NCBI GenBank assembly: GCA_011316305.1
Contig: SAUG01000146.1
Location: 1-23,274 of the forward strand
Reading direction: 5' to 3'
Origin: Rusavskia elegans
Lineage: Eukaryota; Ascomycota; Lecanoromycetes; Teloschistales; Teloschistaceae
DNA length: 23,274 nt
In this document: positions 1-9,587 of the stretch, piece after piece
How the letters are laid out: the number at the start of each line of letters is the position of its first letter
Numbering within the stretch: the stretch's first letter is position 1
The notes under the pieces: generated by a model
What the model saw: the letters and a program-made list of their open reading frames with translations, nothing else
Databases searched by the model: none
What the model was told of the DNA's origin: nothing
Translations under genes and position numbers: made by a program

Positions 1-1064
1 ACTGGTAAGGCATCCGATTTGGCTGGCAGTCGAGGTATCGGATGCCCACCTCGCAAGTCGAAGGCATATGTAATCAAGGACTGGCAAGGAGAGCAGTCGA
101 CATCTCGGTCGAGCCCCAAACGAGATGCCTGCCAGGCCATGAGACACCGTGCATCAGCGTGCTTTGACTGACTGTTGCGTCTGCTAGATCTACTACTCGC
201 CGACTCTCTTTGAGACGATGGGACTGAATTACAGCATGCAGTTGATCATGTCGGGTGTACTCAACGTTACTCAGGTATGAGTTCTTCAATGGAATTGGTA
301 AGGATCACGATTTGATATCGGCAGCTCGTTGGTGTCAGCACCAGTATATGGACGATCGACAGGTTTGGGAGACGTCCACTGCTACTTTGGGGTAGCTTCT
401 TTATGACTATATCGCACCTGATCATTGCCATTTTTGTTGGCAAGTACAGCCACAATTGGCCCGCCCATCGCGGCCCCGGATGGGCGAGCGCAGCCCTCGT
501 GAGTTCAAGGATTTCTCTGAGTTTTCTTAGACGACTCGTCGCAATCCTGGCTCACTCGTTCACACAGTTATTGTTCTACATGCTGAGCTTTGGGGCAACA
601 TGGGGCCCAGTGCCATGGGCGATGCCCTCCGAAATCTTCCCTTCAAGCCTTCGTGCTAAAGGAGTTGCTCTGTCGACGTATGTCTCTGTTGCTGGCTGCC
701 TCTACGCATTACTGTAGGCTGAATAGAGGACAGGTGTTCAAACTGGTTCAACAACTTCATCATAGTATGTTGAATCTTTTCTTCACAGCCTGATAGCTCT
801 GATGTTTACCAACAGGGTCTGATAACACCTCCGCTGGTACAAAACACCGGATTCGGGGCTTATACCTTCTTCGCCGTCTTCTGCCTATTATCGTTTGTCT
901 GGACCTTTTTCTTCGTTCCGGAGACTCGGGGCCGAACCCTTGAGCAAATGGATCATGTCTTCAAGGATATTAACAGTGAAGCGGAAGAGGCTCGGCGGCA
1001 GACCATAGAGGCTGATATCATTGCTGGCCATCATCGTAACATGATCTCAGGACCCAAAGAATAA
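1..1064 (+). CDS. MFS sugar transporter, C-terminal part (5' end outside the window)
   Basis: This is the C-terminal half of a plasma-membrane sugar/proton symporter of the major facilitator superfamily. Visible exons are 1-4, 188-274, 325-498, 568-677, 734-764 and 816-1064; the frame stays open across all five introns (183, 50, 69, 56 and 51 nt). Family landmarks in order are the ALIYYSPTLFE segment, DRFGRRPLLL (loop after TM8), GPVPWAMPSEIFPSSLRAKG, the NWFNNFI helix, and the signature PETRGRTLEQMD at about 918-953, followed by a charged cytosolic tail ending at TAA 1062-1064. The gene starts before base 1. The first visible intron is unusually long and carries a repeat (see 5-187). The substrate cannot be told from this part; quinate, hexose or glycerol-type transporters all fit. 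Family is sure, specificity is not. Confidence 0.9.
5..187 (+). repeat. Long intron of the sugar transporter carrying a hairpin/MITE-related repeat
   Basis: The donor GTAAGG is at 5 and the acceptor CTAG ends at 187. Joining the flanks gives A-L-I-Y-Y-S-P, as expected for the family, so this is an intron. It is 183 nt against 50-69 nt for the others in the gene. Bases 9-40 are an exact 32-base inverted copy of 5836-5867, inside the MITE-like element at 5794-5921, and weaker similarity continues on both sides. Bases 9-18 and 37-46 also form a perfect 10-bp inverted repeat (GGCATCCGAT / ATCGGATGCC) with an 18-nt loop, so the intron's 5' end can fold as a hairpin. I infer that a small repeat inserted in, or created, this intron. 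Confidence 0.75.
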
Positions 1065-1815
1065 TGACGCTTTTAGCGTCTACCATGCTATTTGTCAAGC
1101 ACGGTCAAAATTGCCATTCAGAACCCCGATGGATTTTGCTTTGCTTACTTTTGGTCCATTTGGCTTTGGCATGCAGCGATCACCCGTGATTTGACAGGTG
1201 CGCAATAATGGTCGGATTGAATTCTCAGAGCTAATTCTACCAACCGTGATCTATTGCCTCAAGGATTAATGTGGCGCTGCGGGAAGATCCAAGGCTCAAG
1301 TGGCATGGATCTAGATCAGAATAATGGACAGAGGAGATGGAATTACCTGTGAAAGGAGTGAATCCTTCCGGTCGAACCTCTGGCCGAATCGGACAGGGTA
1401 CAAAACCGGACTTAACTTCACCGGTCACGGTCAACGGTCGATCAACGGTTCGGACGGCGTACACCTCGCATCTGTATGCTGCTGTCGATGCGGTGACCAG
1501 CTAACGGACGAACTTGACTTCAGCTTGCGGTATTGCCGTGGGTGGTGGAAAAGTGTCACAATCCTTCTGGGAGGATTGGCGGTCTTGGGTTCCGAAAGCG
1601 TAACCAGCGCATAAACAATCGGTCCAGATGCTATATTGGTTGTTCAGCTCGAAATCCTAAGGTGGATGCATATACTCGCTCTGATCCCATGTACCTGCAT
1701 TCACAGTCCTGAGGATAGCCCTGGGGAAACCGTGGTGAACAGCGCGAGGAAGCCGTTCAAGCGGGAGAGGACGGGTTGTTGACGTCGAGCGTAACAACAA
1801 ACAGTTCCTTCCCGT
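1065..1815. other. Intergenic stretch with no recognised gene
   Basis: This holds the 3' flank of the sugar transporter. Open frames here are short, overlap on both strands and show no recognisable motif. No tRNA-like or tandem-repeat structure was seen. Confidence 0.5.
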
Positions 1816-2650
1816 ATGAATGCGGATCCAGATCCATTCCTCCGCAACCTCGAGTTGGAGAGATTTCGCCAGAACGTTCTGACAATCAGCACTACACCTA
1901 AGCACGCACGGCTGGGGCCCCATCCCGTGCACCCACGAGGGAGACCAGTAGACACGCATGGATTCGCAGTCATGTGGAGACTGGGAAGGCGTTCCTCCGG
2001 GATTGCCGGGGCGGGAGGGTGTGATATATTATAGTGTGCTGGGAGCTAAAGCAGGAGAGAGCACACTGAAGGAAGACGGGCTGCAGATTAAGTGGGTAAA
2101 CCGACTGGGATGGAGACGGTACTTTCCTGGACACTTGAATACCACACTTGAGGCCCTTGAGGCCGTAAGGGCCAAGGTCGTCGCGGCCCTGTTCCCCTAG
2201 GCCCTGACCGCAATCATTATATGGTGGCTCAGGTACCAGATCTTTGGTAGTTGCGCAAACTACTTTGTCTTTTGCGTGGTGACAAGCACAGCAGGCGCAG
2301 ATTATTGCCCAAAGGGAGTTGGTCCCAAGATTAGACGGAGGGAAGGGACTGAGCCTTCCTCTGGTTTGCCTCTGGGCGCCTTCACCGCCTGGCGGGAGGA
2401 TTCTCCCACCAGCCAAGCACGTTTTGATCGGCATCAGCTACGGTACATCATCATGCAGATCGGGCGCGACGGGCGACTTAGGAAGACATCGCCTGTCGCG
2501 AACATGACCTGGGCAGATGGATGGAGGGCACTGGGAGGAAGCGTCGAAGAGCTGGACCAGCAGCACCAAGCTGCTCTGGTGATGGATCCCGTCCGTCAGA
2601 CGCTGTTGCATACGTCGAAACTTCAGCCCTTCGAGCCGTTTCGTGGGTGA
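1816..2650 (+). pseudogene. Unrecognised protein-coding relic or mis-spliced gene
   Basis: I do not recognise this family. One plus-strand frame is open from about 1952 to the stop at 2648-2650 except for a single TAG at 2198-2200. Its translation has a protein-like composition, with segments such as REGVIYYSVLGAKAGES, GWRRYFPGHLNTTLEALEAV and, further on, MTWADGWRALGGSVEELD. Just upstream a second frame (ATG at 1816, FLRNLELERFRQNVLTIS) runs to about 1980 and would need a 1-nt shift or an intron to join. A 75-nt intron at 2165-2239 (GTAAGG...CCAG) would remove the TAG and keep frame, so a live spliced gene is possible. A 154-codon minus-strand frame (1970-2434) overlaps and could be the real one instead. 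Confidence 0.35.
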
Positions 2651-3738
2651 CGGCGGCTATCACCCGTTTCACTCCCAATCACAAGCCTTCTCAAGCCACG
2701 AAGGATCGCGGGCTGGGGCCCTGTTTCAGAGTACCGAGGGTGTGGGTAATCATATCCTCCAAGACGAGGCCTCCAAGCTACAATGTCCTCCCCACGTCTC
2801 CTCACCACAGTCATGGCACCTGCAGTAGACGCAGCGACTCACATGACTCGCTTGCACTTGTTTCATCAGCCTCCAAGCAATCTCGTTCTCGAATCTGATC
2901 CGGATCCCCTAGCCTGGCTGGCCCTACTGATTGCGAGAGTTTGAGACTGTTCCTGCAAGAGTAGTGTCAGCCCCCAGCACCGGATTTTCCGGTGGCATTT
3001 GGACTGTTCATGCCATCTTCAAGATCTATCCTCATGTCTGGGCTGACAGTTTATTGGCAGTGATAAGCCTCCGCCGGCATGCGGCGGATGACGGTGGTTT
3101 CGAGAGCAATTGTCAGCTTCTCTGCCGCGATTACCCTGTCACCATCTGACGACTGCTGGAGCATGCAGTCTCTACGAGACTGACGTGGATGCATCAAGTC
3201 GGCCATCGGCATTATTGTCGCGAGGCTCGCGTTACACCATTTACATCTTCCCGGAACATGGACATAAGGACAGAATATTCGTAATCTCAAGCGAGAAGCG
3301 ATCTTTATGCAATCGATGGATTGCTCTCGTTTCGCACGAGCTAAACCACAGAAGCGGAGTAAGAGTTGCTCAGGCACCGGAACTTACCTTCTTACTCTCC
3401 CCTGCTCAGCCTTGCTTGAACTTCACCAACGCTATCCTGATTGGTACTGTTTGCGTCTCGACTCCGGAAGAGCATCAGCATCTATTCATCTGCTATGAAC
3501 TTGTCTAGGCTTTGGGGGTTGCACCTTCGACTCATCCCACAAGTATCTCTAGCCTGTCAGGGATCAGCATCCTGAAGGATCAGCCTAGTGACATCGCATC
3601 GACCAATCACATCTGGGCTAAGGCTTCCTTCAGATATTTGAAGCTCGCGATGCCCCGTTCGTGGCGAAGAGCGCAACGCATTATCTGTTATAGTTGTTCG
3701 TTGTTTGCAAAGCCATTACTGTAGGCAAAAACAGTTCA
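2651..3738. other. Intergenic stretch with no recognised gene
   Basis: Several open frames of 60-130 codons exist on both strands (for example 3110-3508 plus, 3051-3377 minus). None shows a known domain, a membrane or signal segment, or frame continuity across plausible introns. I treat them as chance frames or decayed sequence. Confidence 0.4.
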
Positions 3739-3741
3739 CGT

Positions 3742-3755
3742 TATATAGTATAAAC
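3742..3755 (+). promoter_or_regulatory. TATA-like box upstream of the zinc-motif gene
   Basis: An AT-rich TATATAGTATAAAC segment lies about 85-100 bases upstream of the ATG at 3840. A pyrimidine-rich stretch (CCCTTTCATTTTCGTCTTGCATCTTG) follows, as often seen near fungal transcription starts. Confidence 0.4.
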
Positions 3756-3839
3756 CTATATGACCCGAATACCAACGCCAGAAAAGTATAGCCCTCTTGT
3801 TTGTAACCCTTTCATTTTCGTCTTGCATCTTGCTTAATA

Positions 3840-5243
3840 ATGTCTCGATCATATTCATATTCATCTAATAATTCGCGCCCAAGCAGACAGCCCCAAAGTC
3901 CCAACCTTGCCGTCACCGAGGCTAGCTTCCAGAGCCTGCAACTGAGCGATACCAGTTTCCCGTCTTCATACAGTACCTCGGATCAGTACTCCTCAAGGGG
4001 AGCTTACGGACAGGGGAACCTAAGCACCAATTACTTGACTCCAGGATACGAAGCGGCCAGCTACGCTTCGAGCTCGCCTTCCGGAAGCTATCTCGGTTCA
4101 CAGCGCGGTGTTTCGCCATTTGCCCCTTTGGAGCAAGGCCCCAGCGGCCTTTTTGATACCAATCCATCAAGCTATAGCAAATCAGATATGAGGTCAGTAA
4201 CGACCCGTTGCTATCGCCGATTGCTATTGATATAGTGCAGTAGCTACAGCTATCACCGGGCACCGCTCCAAAGCTCATACGATGGACATGGATCTTACGC
4301 ATCGTCGAGATCTCCATCAATGCACGGTAATTTGGCCGTCCATTGCTTAGGAGGCCCAGTCTGATTGAACGGATGATGTAGATTATGCATATGCGGGTGG
4401 AGATGCTTCCTCACGTCGAAGTATGTTGTCATATCCCTCTGGCCCTCATATCCTCCCAAGCTCGGTCTTGGATGCTTTCAGCACGGAGGATCGCGAGGTT
4501 GCGCGGCAACGACGGCGTCGACTGTCAGAGTCCCGCCGTCTAGCCAAAGCACGGGTGCGACGGGGCAGACTGCCGGCCATCTCTGAGCCAATGTTGGGCG
4601 TGGGGGAAAACATGGGCCCTTCGATTGACTATCTTACAGCTCCATCGACTTCTTCGTCCTACGATCTTGGCTCATCCAGTGGCTATCCTCGGCCCTCGTC
4701 AACTTCATCTGCGCCCTATCTGAGCGGAGTGTCTGGGTAAGAGTGTCTTGAATTCCGCGATAGCAGCTCTGGCTTACATATGGCTTGACAGATCGTCTAA
4801 TCCCTATGGACCAAGCTATGCCTCGAATTATAGTGTTGGCGAGGTCGGATCTCATTCGTTGTACCCTAGGTAAAGTGTTCGAACCGGCGAGATTTGCGAA
4901 AACCTAACGAATAGCACACAGTCCGTCCAACCGTCTCCCATCCAACGTTTCTACCAGTGGTTCATACGGGAGGAGCAGGCAACCGTCGCTGGCACCATCC
5001 ATATCGCCGAATGCGGATGACACGATCAGGATCCTCGAAAACCCGAGGAAGCCGCAATGTTTCGACCATGGCTGCAACGGACGAGAGTTCTCCACTTTTA
5101 GCAACCTGCTTCGACACCAACGCGAAAAGTCGGGTACAGCAAGCAAGTCATACTGCCCCCGTTGTGGGGCTGAGTTCACGAGAACGACGGCGCGGAACGG
5201 GCATATGGCACACGACAAGTGCAAGCCACGGCCACAAAAATAA
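3840..5243 (+). CDS. Ser/Tyr-rich protein with C-terminal Cys/His zinc-binding motifs
   Basis: Five exons, 3840-4192, 4241-4326, 4382-4736, 4792-4869 and 4922-5243, join in frame into 397 residues; the introns are 48, 55, 55 and 52 nt. The start has A at -3 and follows an AT-rich leader. Residues 1 to about 175 are low-complexity Ser/Tyr/Gly, probably disordered. A strongly basic patch (RQRRRRLSESRR) lies near residue 185 and could be a nuclear localisation signal. The C-terminus has C337-x4-C342...H356 without a clear fourth ligand, then C369-x2-C372-x12-H385-x2-H388-x2-C391. The FSNLLRHQRE and GAEFTRTTARNGHMAHDKC segments resemble C2H2-type fingers of uncharacterised fungal proteins. A nuclear, nucleic-acid-binding role is likely, but no specific function can be assigned. 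The first finger is degenerate, with Lys where a second His would be expected. Confidence 0.85.
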
Positions 5244-5793
5244 AGACACGACACCGTCCAAAGACCGGACATGTTTGATTATTGATTTGTAACATAGATT
5301 TTTGCAGCATAGCGTGGTATACTGAGCCATTGGGAAAACATAGAAGGAGGCAACATATAGCTGGGATATTCTGGGACTATACTAGGTATGGGGTTTTGCG
5401 AGGAGCTAGGTTGGGCACAACCTTGATGGTATGGCTATGCATGGAACGGCGTTCTTTTGATTGCTCCCATTGTACCAAAATTGTCTGTCACTATCGACGC
5501 ATCTGGCAGTTTAGCGCACAAGTCTTTGATCTCGGCCTTGGTCATTCAGATTCTTGTTGCTGCAGATCCGATGACCGGTTGCGATTACTCTTGCCATGTG
5601 TCTTACGGACATCTGAGGAGCGACATAGCCTCATAGCCAAGTAAACTCAAACGAGCTTCACTGCCCAGATCGCATGACAGACGATTGCTGCGCTTTTTCG
5701 GCGCACGGTGGATGTAGACGAAGATGTGGCAGTGATGAAGTCCCCTGTCTCGTTTGAAACCGTTTGAGGAGACGAGGAGGGCGCCTCGCGGTA
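5244..5793. other. Intergenic stretch before the MITE-like element
   Basis: This holds the 3' flank of the zinc-motif gene. The open frames (for example 5282-5644 plus) have no recognisable motif. Nothing else was identified. Confidence 0.4.
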
Positions 5794-5921
5794 AGCTGAA
5801 TTATTCGGACACTCGGACTTGGCGGATTAGGCACTCGATACCTCGACTGCCAGCCAAATCGGATGCCCTGCCAATGCATAAGACTATACGTCCGTAGGCT
5901 TAGTGTCCGGATTATTCCGCT
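5794..5921. mobile_element. MITE-like element with 20-bp terminal inverted repeats
   Basis: The left end (5794-5813) and the reverse complement of the right end (5902-5921) match at 17 of 20 positions; the shared core is GAAT-AT-CGGACACT. The element is 128 bp and has no coding capacity. Ends reading GTGTCCGGATTATTC inward recall the termini of fungal pogo/Fot1-type Tc1-mariner elements, but that is a resemblance only. A TA lies directly left of the left end but none lies right of the right end, so no clean target duplication is visible. Its centre (5836-5867) is an exact inverted copy of bases 9-40 in the sugar-transporter intron, so the family has at least two members here. Confidence 0.6.
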
Positions 5922-6419
5922 CAGTGCTCACCCAGAGGGCGCCTACCGCGATGACACTAGTGCGATCGATTCGGCTTAGTCTCTGCCAAGCCATCACCTC
6001 GATTTTCGACCCACAGACCACCCGACTGCGTCAACCTCCCAACCCAAGCGTGACTCAACGGACCTCCAAGCATCAACCTCAGCCATCAACAACATCCACA
6101 TACTCCGTCTTTCGCCATACCTGTCTCCCGCCTGTAGTCCGAAAGAGTTCTTCCACAATGGCGTTGCTCCAGGACTCGTGATTACCCTCGTCCAGGATTC
6201 GCTGAACCTCGCGTTTAGCTCTGTCATCACCACCAGAACACCGCCAAGATGGAAGCAACGCTGTCCCAGCTGTTCCGTATACATTACTCGCATACCAATA
6301 CTCGATCTTTATCGGGGCGACAGGCGACTCAGAGGTTACCTTGGCACAGGGTTCGAATATTAAACCGTCGGTAGCCTTACCTAAGAGTCCCCCGATCCGA
6401 ATCCGACACCGACCTCAGC
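5922..6419. other. Upstream region / likely 5' leader of the GTPase gene
   Basis: About 500 bases lie between the MITE-like element and the GTPase start. The 92-codon plus frame at 5903-6181 begins inside the element's right end and has no family motif, so I treat it as a chance frame or upstream ORF. No TATA box or other site stood out. Confidence 0.4.
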
Positions 6420-9173
6420 ATGTCCTCCATTTTTACTTTCGATCCTGATGCGCAAGAGACGCTGTCTTCTCCCTGGCCGGTGCTGCTCTCACCGGACGCC
6501 GAACATCGGGGAGAAGCCATCGGCAGTGACCAGATGCCTTCGGCAACGCTCTTGGCGGATTACGGTATTGAAAGCTTGGATCCAGAGCCTCAGGACGGTC
6601 CGACGGAGTACAAGCTCCATCTTCTGCTACGTCCTAGGAGGAGCTTCGCGGCTCGGTCAACAGTCCAACGGGTGTCGGGATCCTATCTATCCAGATCACG
6701 TCCCGCTCACTTGGGGCCTGGTGGGTCTTCGTCTGTTTCCAAACCTCCAGCGGCTCCTGCCTCCAGCACTCAGTCAAGAGAAAGTCGATTGCAGAATCTG
6801 ACGACCCAGCTGTTATGGCGGCTGCAGCAGTCGTCCCCCCATCATTCTGCGTCCAGATCCGAATTGGTCGTTCCGGTCCTTCCTGGAGCATTGGAGCCTT
6901 CAGATGCGCCTAGACTGCCCGGAAAGCTGCTCCCAGGCCTTGGAGATAGTCAAGGTGCCCTGTACGAAATCGGCGTGGCTGACGATGGAACGCTGGTCGG
7001 TCTCACCAATGATGAACTCGACGAGAGTCTTGCCGTTCTTCGTGCAATGGCATTTAGTCTGGGATGCGAGGTTCAGATTCTGCGCCGGATCATAGTCGGC
7101 GATTGTCAGTGGCTTGAGGACGTCGTGCGGGCTGGAATGGTTGAACAAAAACTGCGCATGCAGAAGGTTTGGGTTGCCGAGGCTTTAGTTTTCCCTGCTC
7201 GTGCGTCGGATGCTTCGAAGACTATCCTTGCCTTTAATTCTACAGATGACCATGGCTCTGCGTCGACAGATGCCCGTCCTATCACTGGCGAAGCAACAGA
7301 GAAGACTTCGCTGACAGACCAGCTTCGTGTGTCGTTGACTGGTAGCACTACGTCTGGCAAATCGTCCTTGCTTGGCACGTTGTCAACTTCGACCTTGGAC
7401 AACGGGCGTGGCAAGAGCAGGCTTAGCCTCTTGAAGCATCGGCACGAGATCGCTTCAGGGGTGACAAGCTCTGTCACAGGGTCACTAATAGGCTATCACG
7501 ACCTCGGTTTCACCGGAAACGGTGATACTTCTCACTACCAAGTCATCAATTACGCATCAGGTAACATCTCATCGTGGACAGATATCCATAGCGCTTCCAA
7601 TCCTGGCCGTCTAGTGTATCTGAACGATTCCGCTGGTCACCCAAAGTTCCGACGCACGACAGTGCGCGGCCTAGTCTCGTGGGCTCCGCATTGGACCATC
7701 TGTTGCATTGCCGCAGACCAGGAGGGAGATACGACAGGAAGAGCGGGTGCAACCGCATCCGCAAGTGATATCCTAGGTTCTTCATGTGCTGAGATGGACC
7801 TCGCAAAAGCACATCTGGAGCTATGCTTGAATCTTGGGCTTCCCCTGGTAGTGGTAATCACGAAGCTAGACCTAGCCTCTATGAATGCCCTCAAGCCTAT
7901 GCTGGGAAGGATACTATCGCTCTTGAAGTTTGCCGGTCGCCGACCAGAAATCTTGTCCACTCCTTCAGACGATCAACAAAGTATGCAGTCCATTGACCGC
8001 AACGACGAGCTTGAAGTCCTGAGGTTGTTGTCCACAGCCCCAGATGTTGACGATTGTGCAATAGTACCTATCGTTCTCACGAGTGCCGTGACAGGGAAGG
8101 GCATTGGAAAGCTCCACGCGCTCCTCCGATTGCTACCTATTCCGAAGTCGCCCGTAAGCTCTCGATCTGGCGATGGGTTCTCACCTAGTACACTATTCCA
8201 CATTGACGAAATCTTCGCGGCATCCGACACACATCGAAGTCCACGCCAAGGCAGTGTTGAGGTCAGCTTTGACTCAATCCTTTGTGGTTGCTTGCGCTAT
8301 GGGTCACTGGCCATTGGCCAAGAAGTCATCATTGGCCCCTTTTCTTCCAGCTCCAGCGAAGAAGATCTCCTGACTCATGAAGTACATCGAGCGAATTCGT
8401 TTCCGCGAATTAAAGGGAGTCCGAAGCCTGTCAATACTCGGCGAACCCTTCCACGACCTCTATCTGGAGAATGCCCAATTACAACACGATTGAGTGATGA
8501 ATATGCTCAGCCTGCCGCAGTCTGGCGAAGAGTTTGTGTGTCCAGCATACGTAACTTGAGACTCCCCGTGAACAGTCTATCGTCCGATCAAGTGGGAACT
8601 GTTGGTCTTAGCCTCCCCGCCTCTACCACGATACCCTCGTCTTCGAGACCTCGACCTTCTAGTGGAGCGATGGATGACCCGATGTTTCCTCCACTTGCCT
8701 CGCAGGATCGTATCCGCAAAGGTATGGTCCTGATGAGTCGTCCCAACCAATCCGTGATCAATTCTCTACGGGCCTACAACGGATTTGTTGCTATGCTGGA
8801 GCCGACCGACTCTCTTGCGCTACATCCAGGCGAATCCATGATCGCTTACATCGCTAGCATCCGAGCACCAGCCAGAGTTGTCGATTGGAGGGTTCGACCT
8901 CAGAATTTTGCGTCTTCCGCTGTAAGACCTCGGATGGGGGCTCAGGGCGGGAATGACAATGGTGGTGCTTCCAGTACAGTCGCAACGACAGGAGAGAACT
9001 ACGAAATCACTTGTGAATTTTTCACGACTCAGGAATGGTTTGAGATCGGCTCTCGAGTGCTGGTCATGCCGGCATCTGGGTTCGATACAACCAACGCTGG
9101 CAATGAAAAGGGTGAAAAGTTGAGCATGGGGTTGGAAGGCTTTGTTGGACGGGTCGTTCAAGGCTTGGGATGA
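6420..9173 (+). CDS. GTPBP1/GTPBP2-like translational GTPase
   Basis: One uninterrupted 917-residue frame with A at -3 of the ATG. All diagnostic GTPase motifs are visible: P-loop GSTTSGKSS (residues 308-316), G3 DSAGH (403-407), G4 TKLD (481-484) and G5 TSA (554-556). The G4 form TKxD rather than NKxD, and a long N-terminal region before the G domain, are characteristic of the GTPBP1/2 branch of EF-Tu-like GTPases. Beta-barrel-like segments follow the G domain, including the RIRKGMVLMSRP region near residue 765. Animal homologues act in mRNA surveillance and ribosome rescue; in fungi the role is poorly defined, so function is inferred from family. The protein is probably cytosolic. Residues 90-130 and 730-760 are Ser/Pro-rich and likely flexible. 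It lacks introns, unlike most other genes in the window. Confidence 0.9.
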   Translation: MSSIFTFDPDAQETLSSPWPVLLSPDAEHRGEAIGSDQMPSATLLADYGIESLDPEPQDGPTEYKLHLLLRPRRSFAARSTVQRVSGSYLSRSRPAHLGPGGSSSVSKPPAAPASSTQSRESRLQNLTTQLLWRLQQSSPHHSASRSELVVPVLPGALEPSDAPRLPGKLLPGLGDSQGALYEIGVADDGTLVGLTNDELDESLAVLRAMAFSLGCEVQILRRIIVGDCQWLEDVVRAGMVEQKLRMQKVWVAEALVFPARASDASKTILAFNSTDDHGSASTDARPITGEATEKTSLTDQLRVSLTGSTTSGKSSLLGTLSTSTLDNGRGKSRLSLLKHRHEIASGVTSSVTGSLIGYHDLGFTGNGDTSHYQVINYASGNISSWTDIHSASNPGRLVYLNDSAGHPKFRRTTVRGLVSWAPHWTICCIAADQEGDTTGRAGATASASDILGSSCAEMDLAKAHLELCLNLGLPLVVVITKLDLASMNALKPMLGRILSLLKFAGRRPEILSTPSDDQQSMQSIDRNDELEVLRLLSTAPDVDDCAIVPIVLTSAVTGKGIGKLHALLRLLPIPKSPVSSRSGDGFSPSTLFHIDEIFAASDTHRSPRQGSVEVSFDSILCGCLRYGSLAIGQEVIIGPFSSSSSEEDLLTHEVHRANSFPRIKGSPKPVNTRRTLPRPLSGECPITTRLSDEYAQPAAVWRRVCVSSIRNLRLPVNSLSSDQVGTVGLSLPASTTIPSSSRPRPSSGAMDDPMFPPLASQDRIRKGMVLMSRPNQSVINSLRAYNGFVAMLEPTDSLALHPGESMIAYIASIRAPARVVDWRVRPQNFASSAVRPRMGAQGGNDNGGASSTVATTGENYEITCEFFTTQEWFEIGSRVLVMPASGFDTTNAGNEKGEKLSMGLEGFVGRVVQGLG

Positions 9174-9496
9174 CTGTGAACATGCTGTGGTACTTAGGTG
9201 TATCAACGAGGCTTGCGATGACTGGTGTGTTCGATGATGGATGTTGTGATTAATGGTATTACGTTTCCCTTTTGCGAAGCCTATTCGTGACAACCGTAAG
9301 TGTCACTCTGGCGCTGGCAAGATGATGGCTAATGACTCCCTGACAGGAAATTTACTTCGCTCCTAGAAGGGTTCCGACCGGGTTATTAGAGGTTGATACG
9401 CACATGTACGGACGGTTCCAAAGAGTGTTGTAAACACAATCATTACTTGGTCGACTCGCTTCTACATGAATAGCATTGGAATGCTCTCCCTTATTT
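9174..9496. other. 3' flank of the GTPase gene
   Basis: No coding frame with motifs is seen. The frame on the opposite strand (8820-9293) overlaps the GTPase gene and is its shadow. Confidence 0.5.
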
Positions 9497-9587
9497 CGTC
9501 CTCTCTATTTCACGTCCTCTCTATTTCACGTCCTCTCTATTTCACGTCCTCTCTATTTCACGTCCTCTCTATTTCACGTCCTCTCTA
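9497..9587. repeat. 16-bp minisatellite, about 5.7 copies
   Basis: The unit CGTCCTCTCTATTTCA is repeated head to tail with no visible mismatch: five full copies (9497-9576) and an 11-base partial copy (9577-9587). One strand is pure pyrimidine apart from G/A at fixed unit positions. As 16 is not a multiple of three, the tract can be read in all frames and the open frames across it (9466-9786, 9476-9688) are by-products. Confidence 0.95.

Noticed and set aside
1970..2434. 154-codon minus-strand open frame
   Set aside because: No recognisable motif or plausible domain; the plus frame at the same place looks more protein-like. Kept only as an alternative in the 1816-2650 entry.
8820..9293. 157-codon minus-strand open frame at the GTPase 3' end
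   Set aside because: Antisense to conserved GTPase coding sequence and without motifs.
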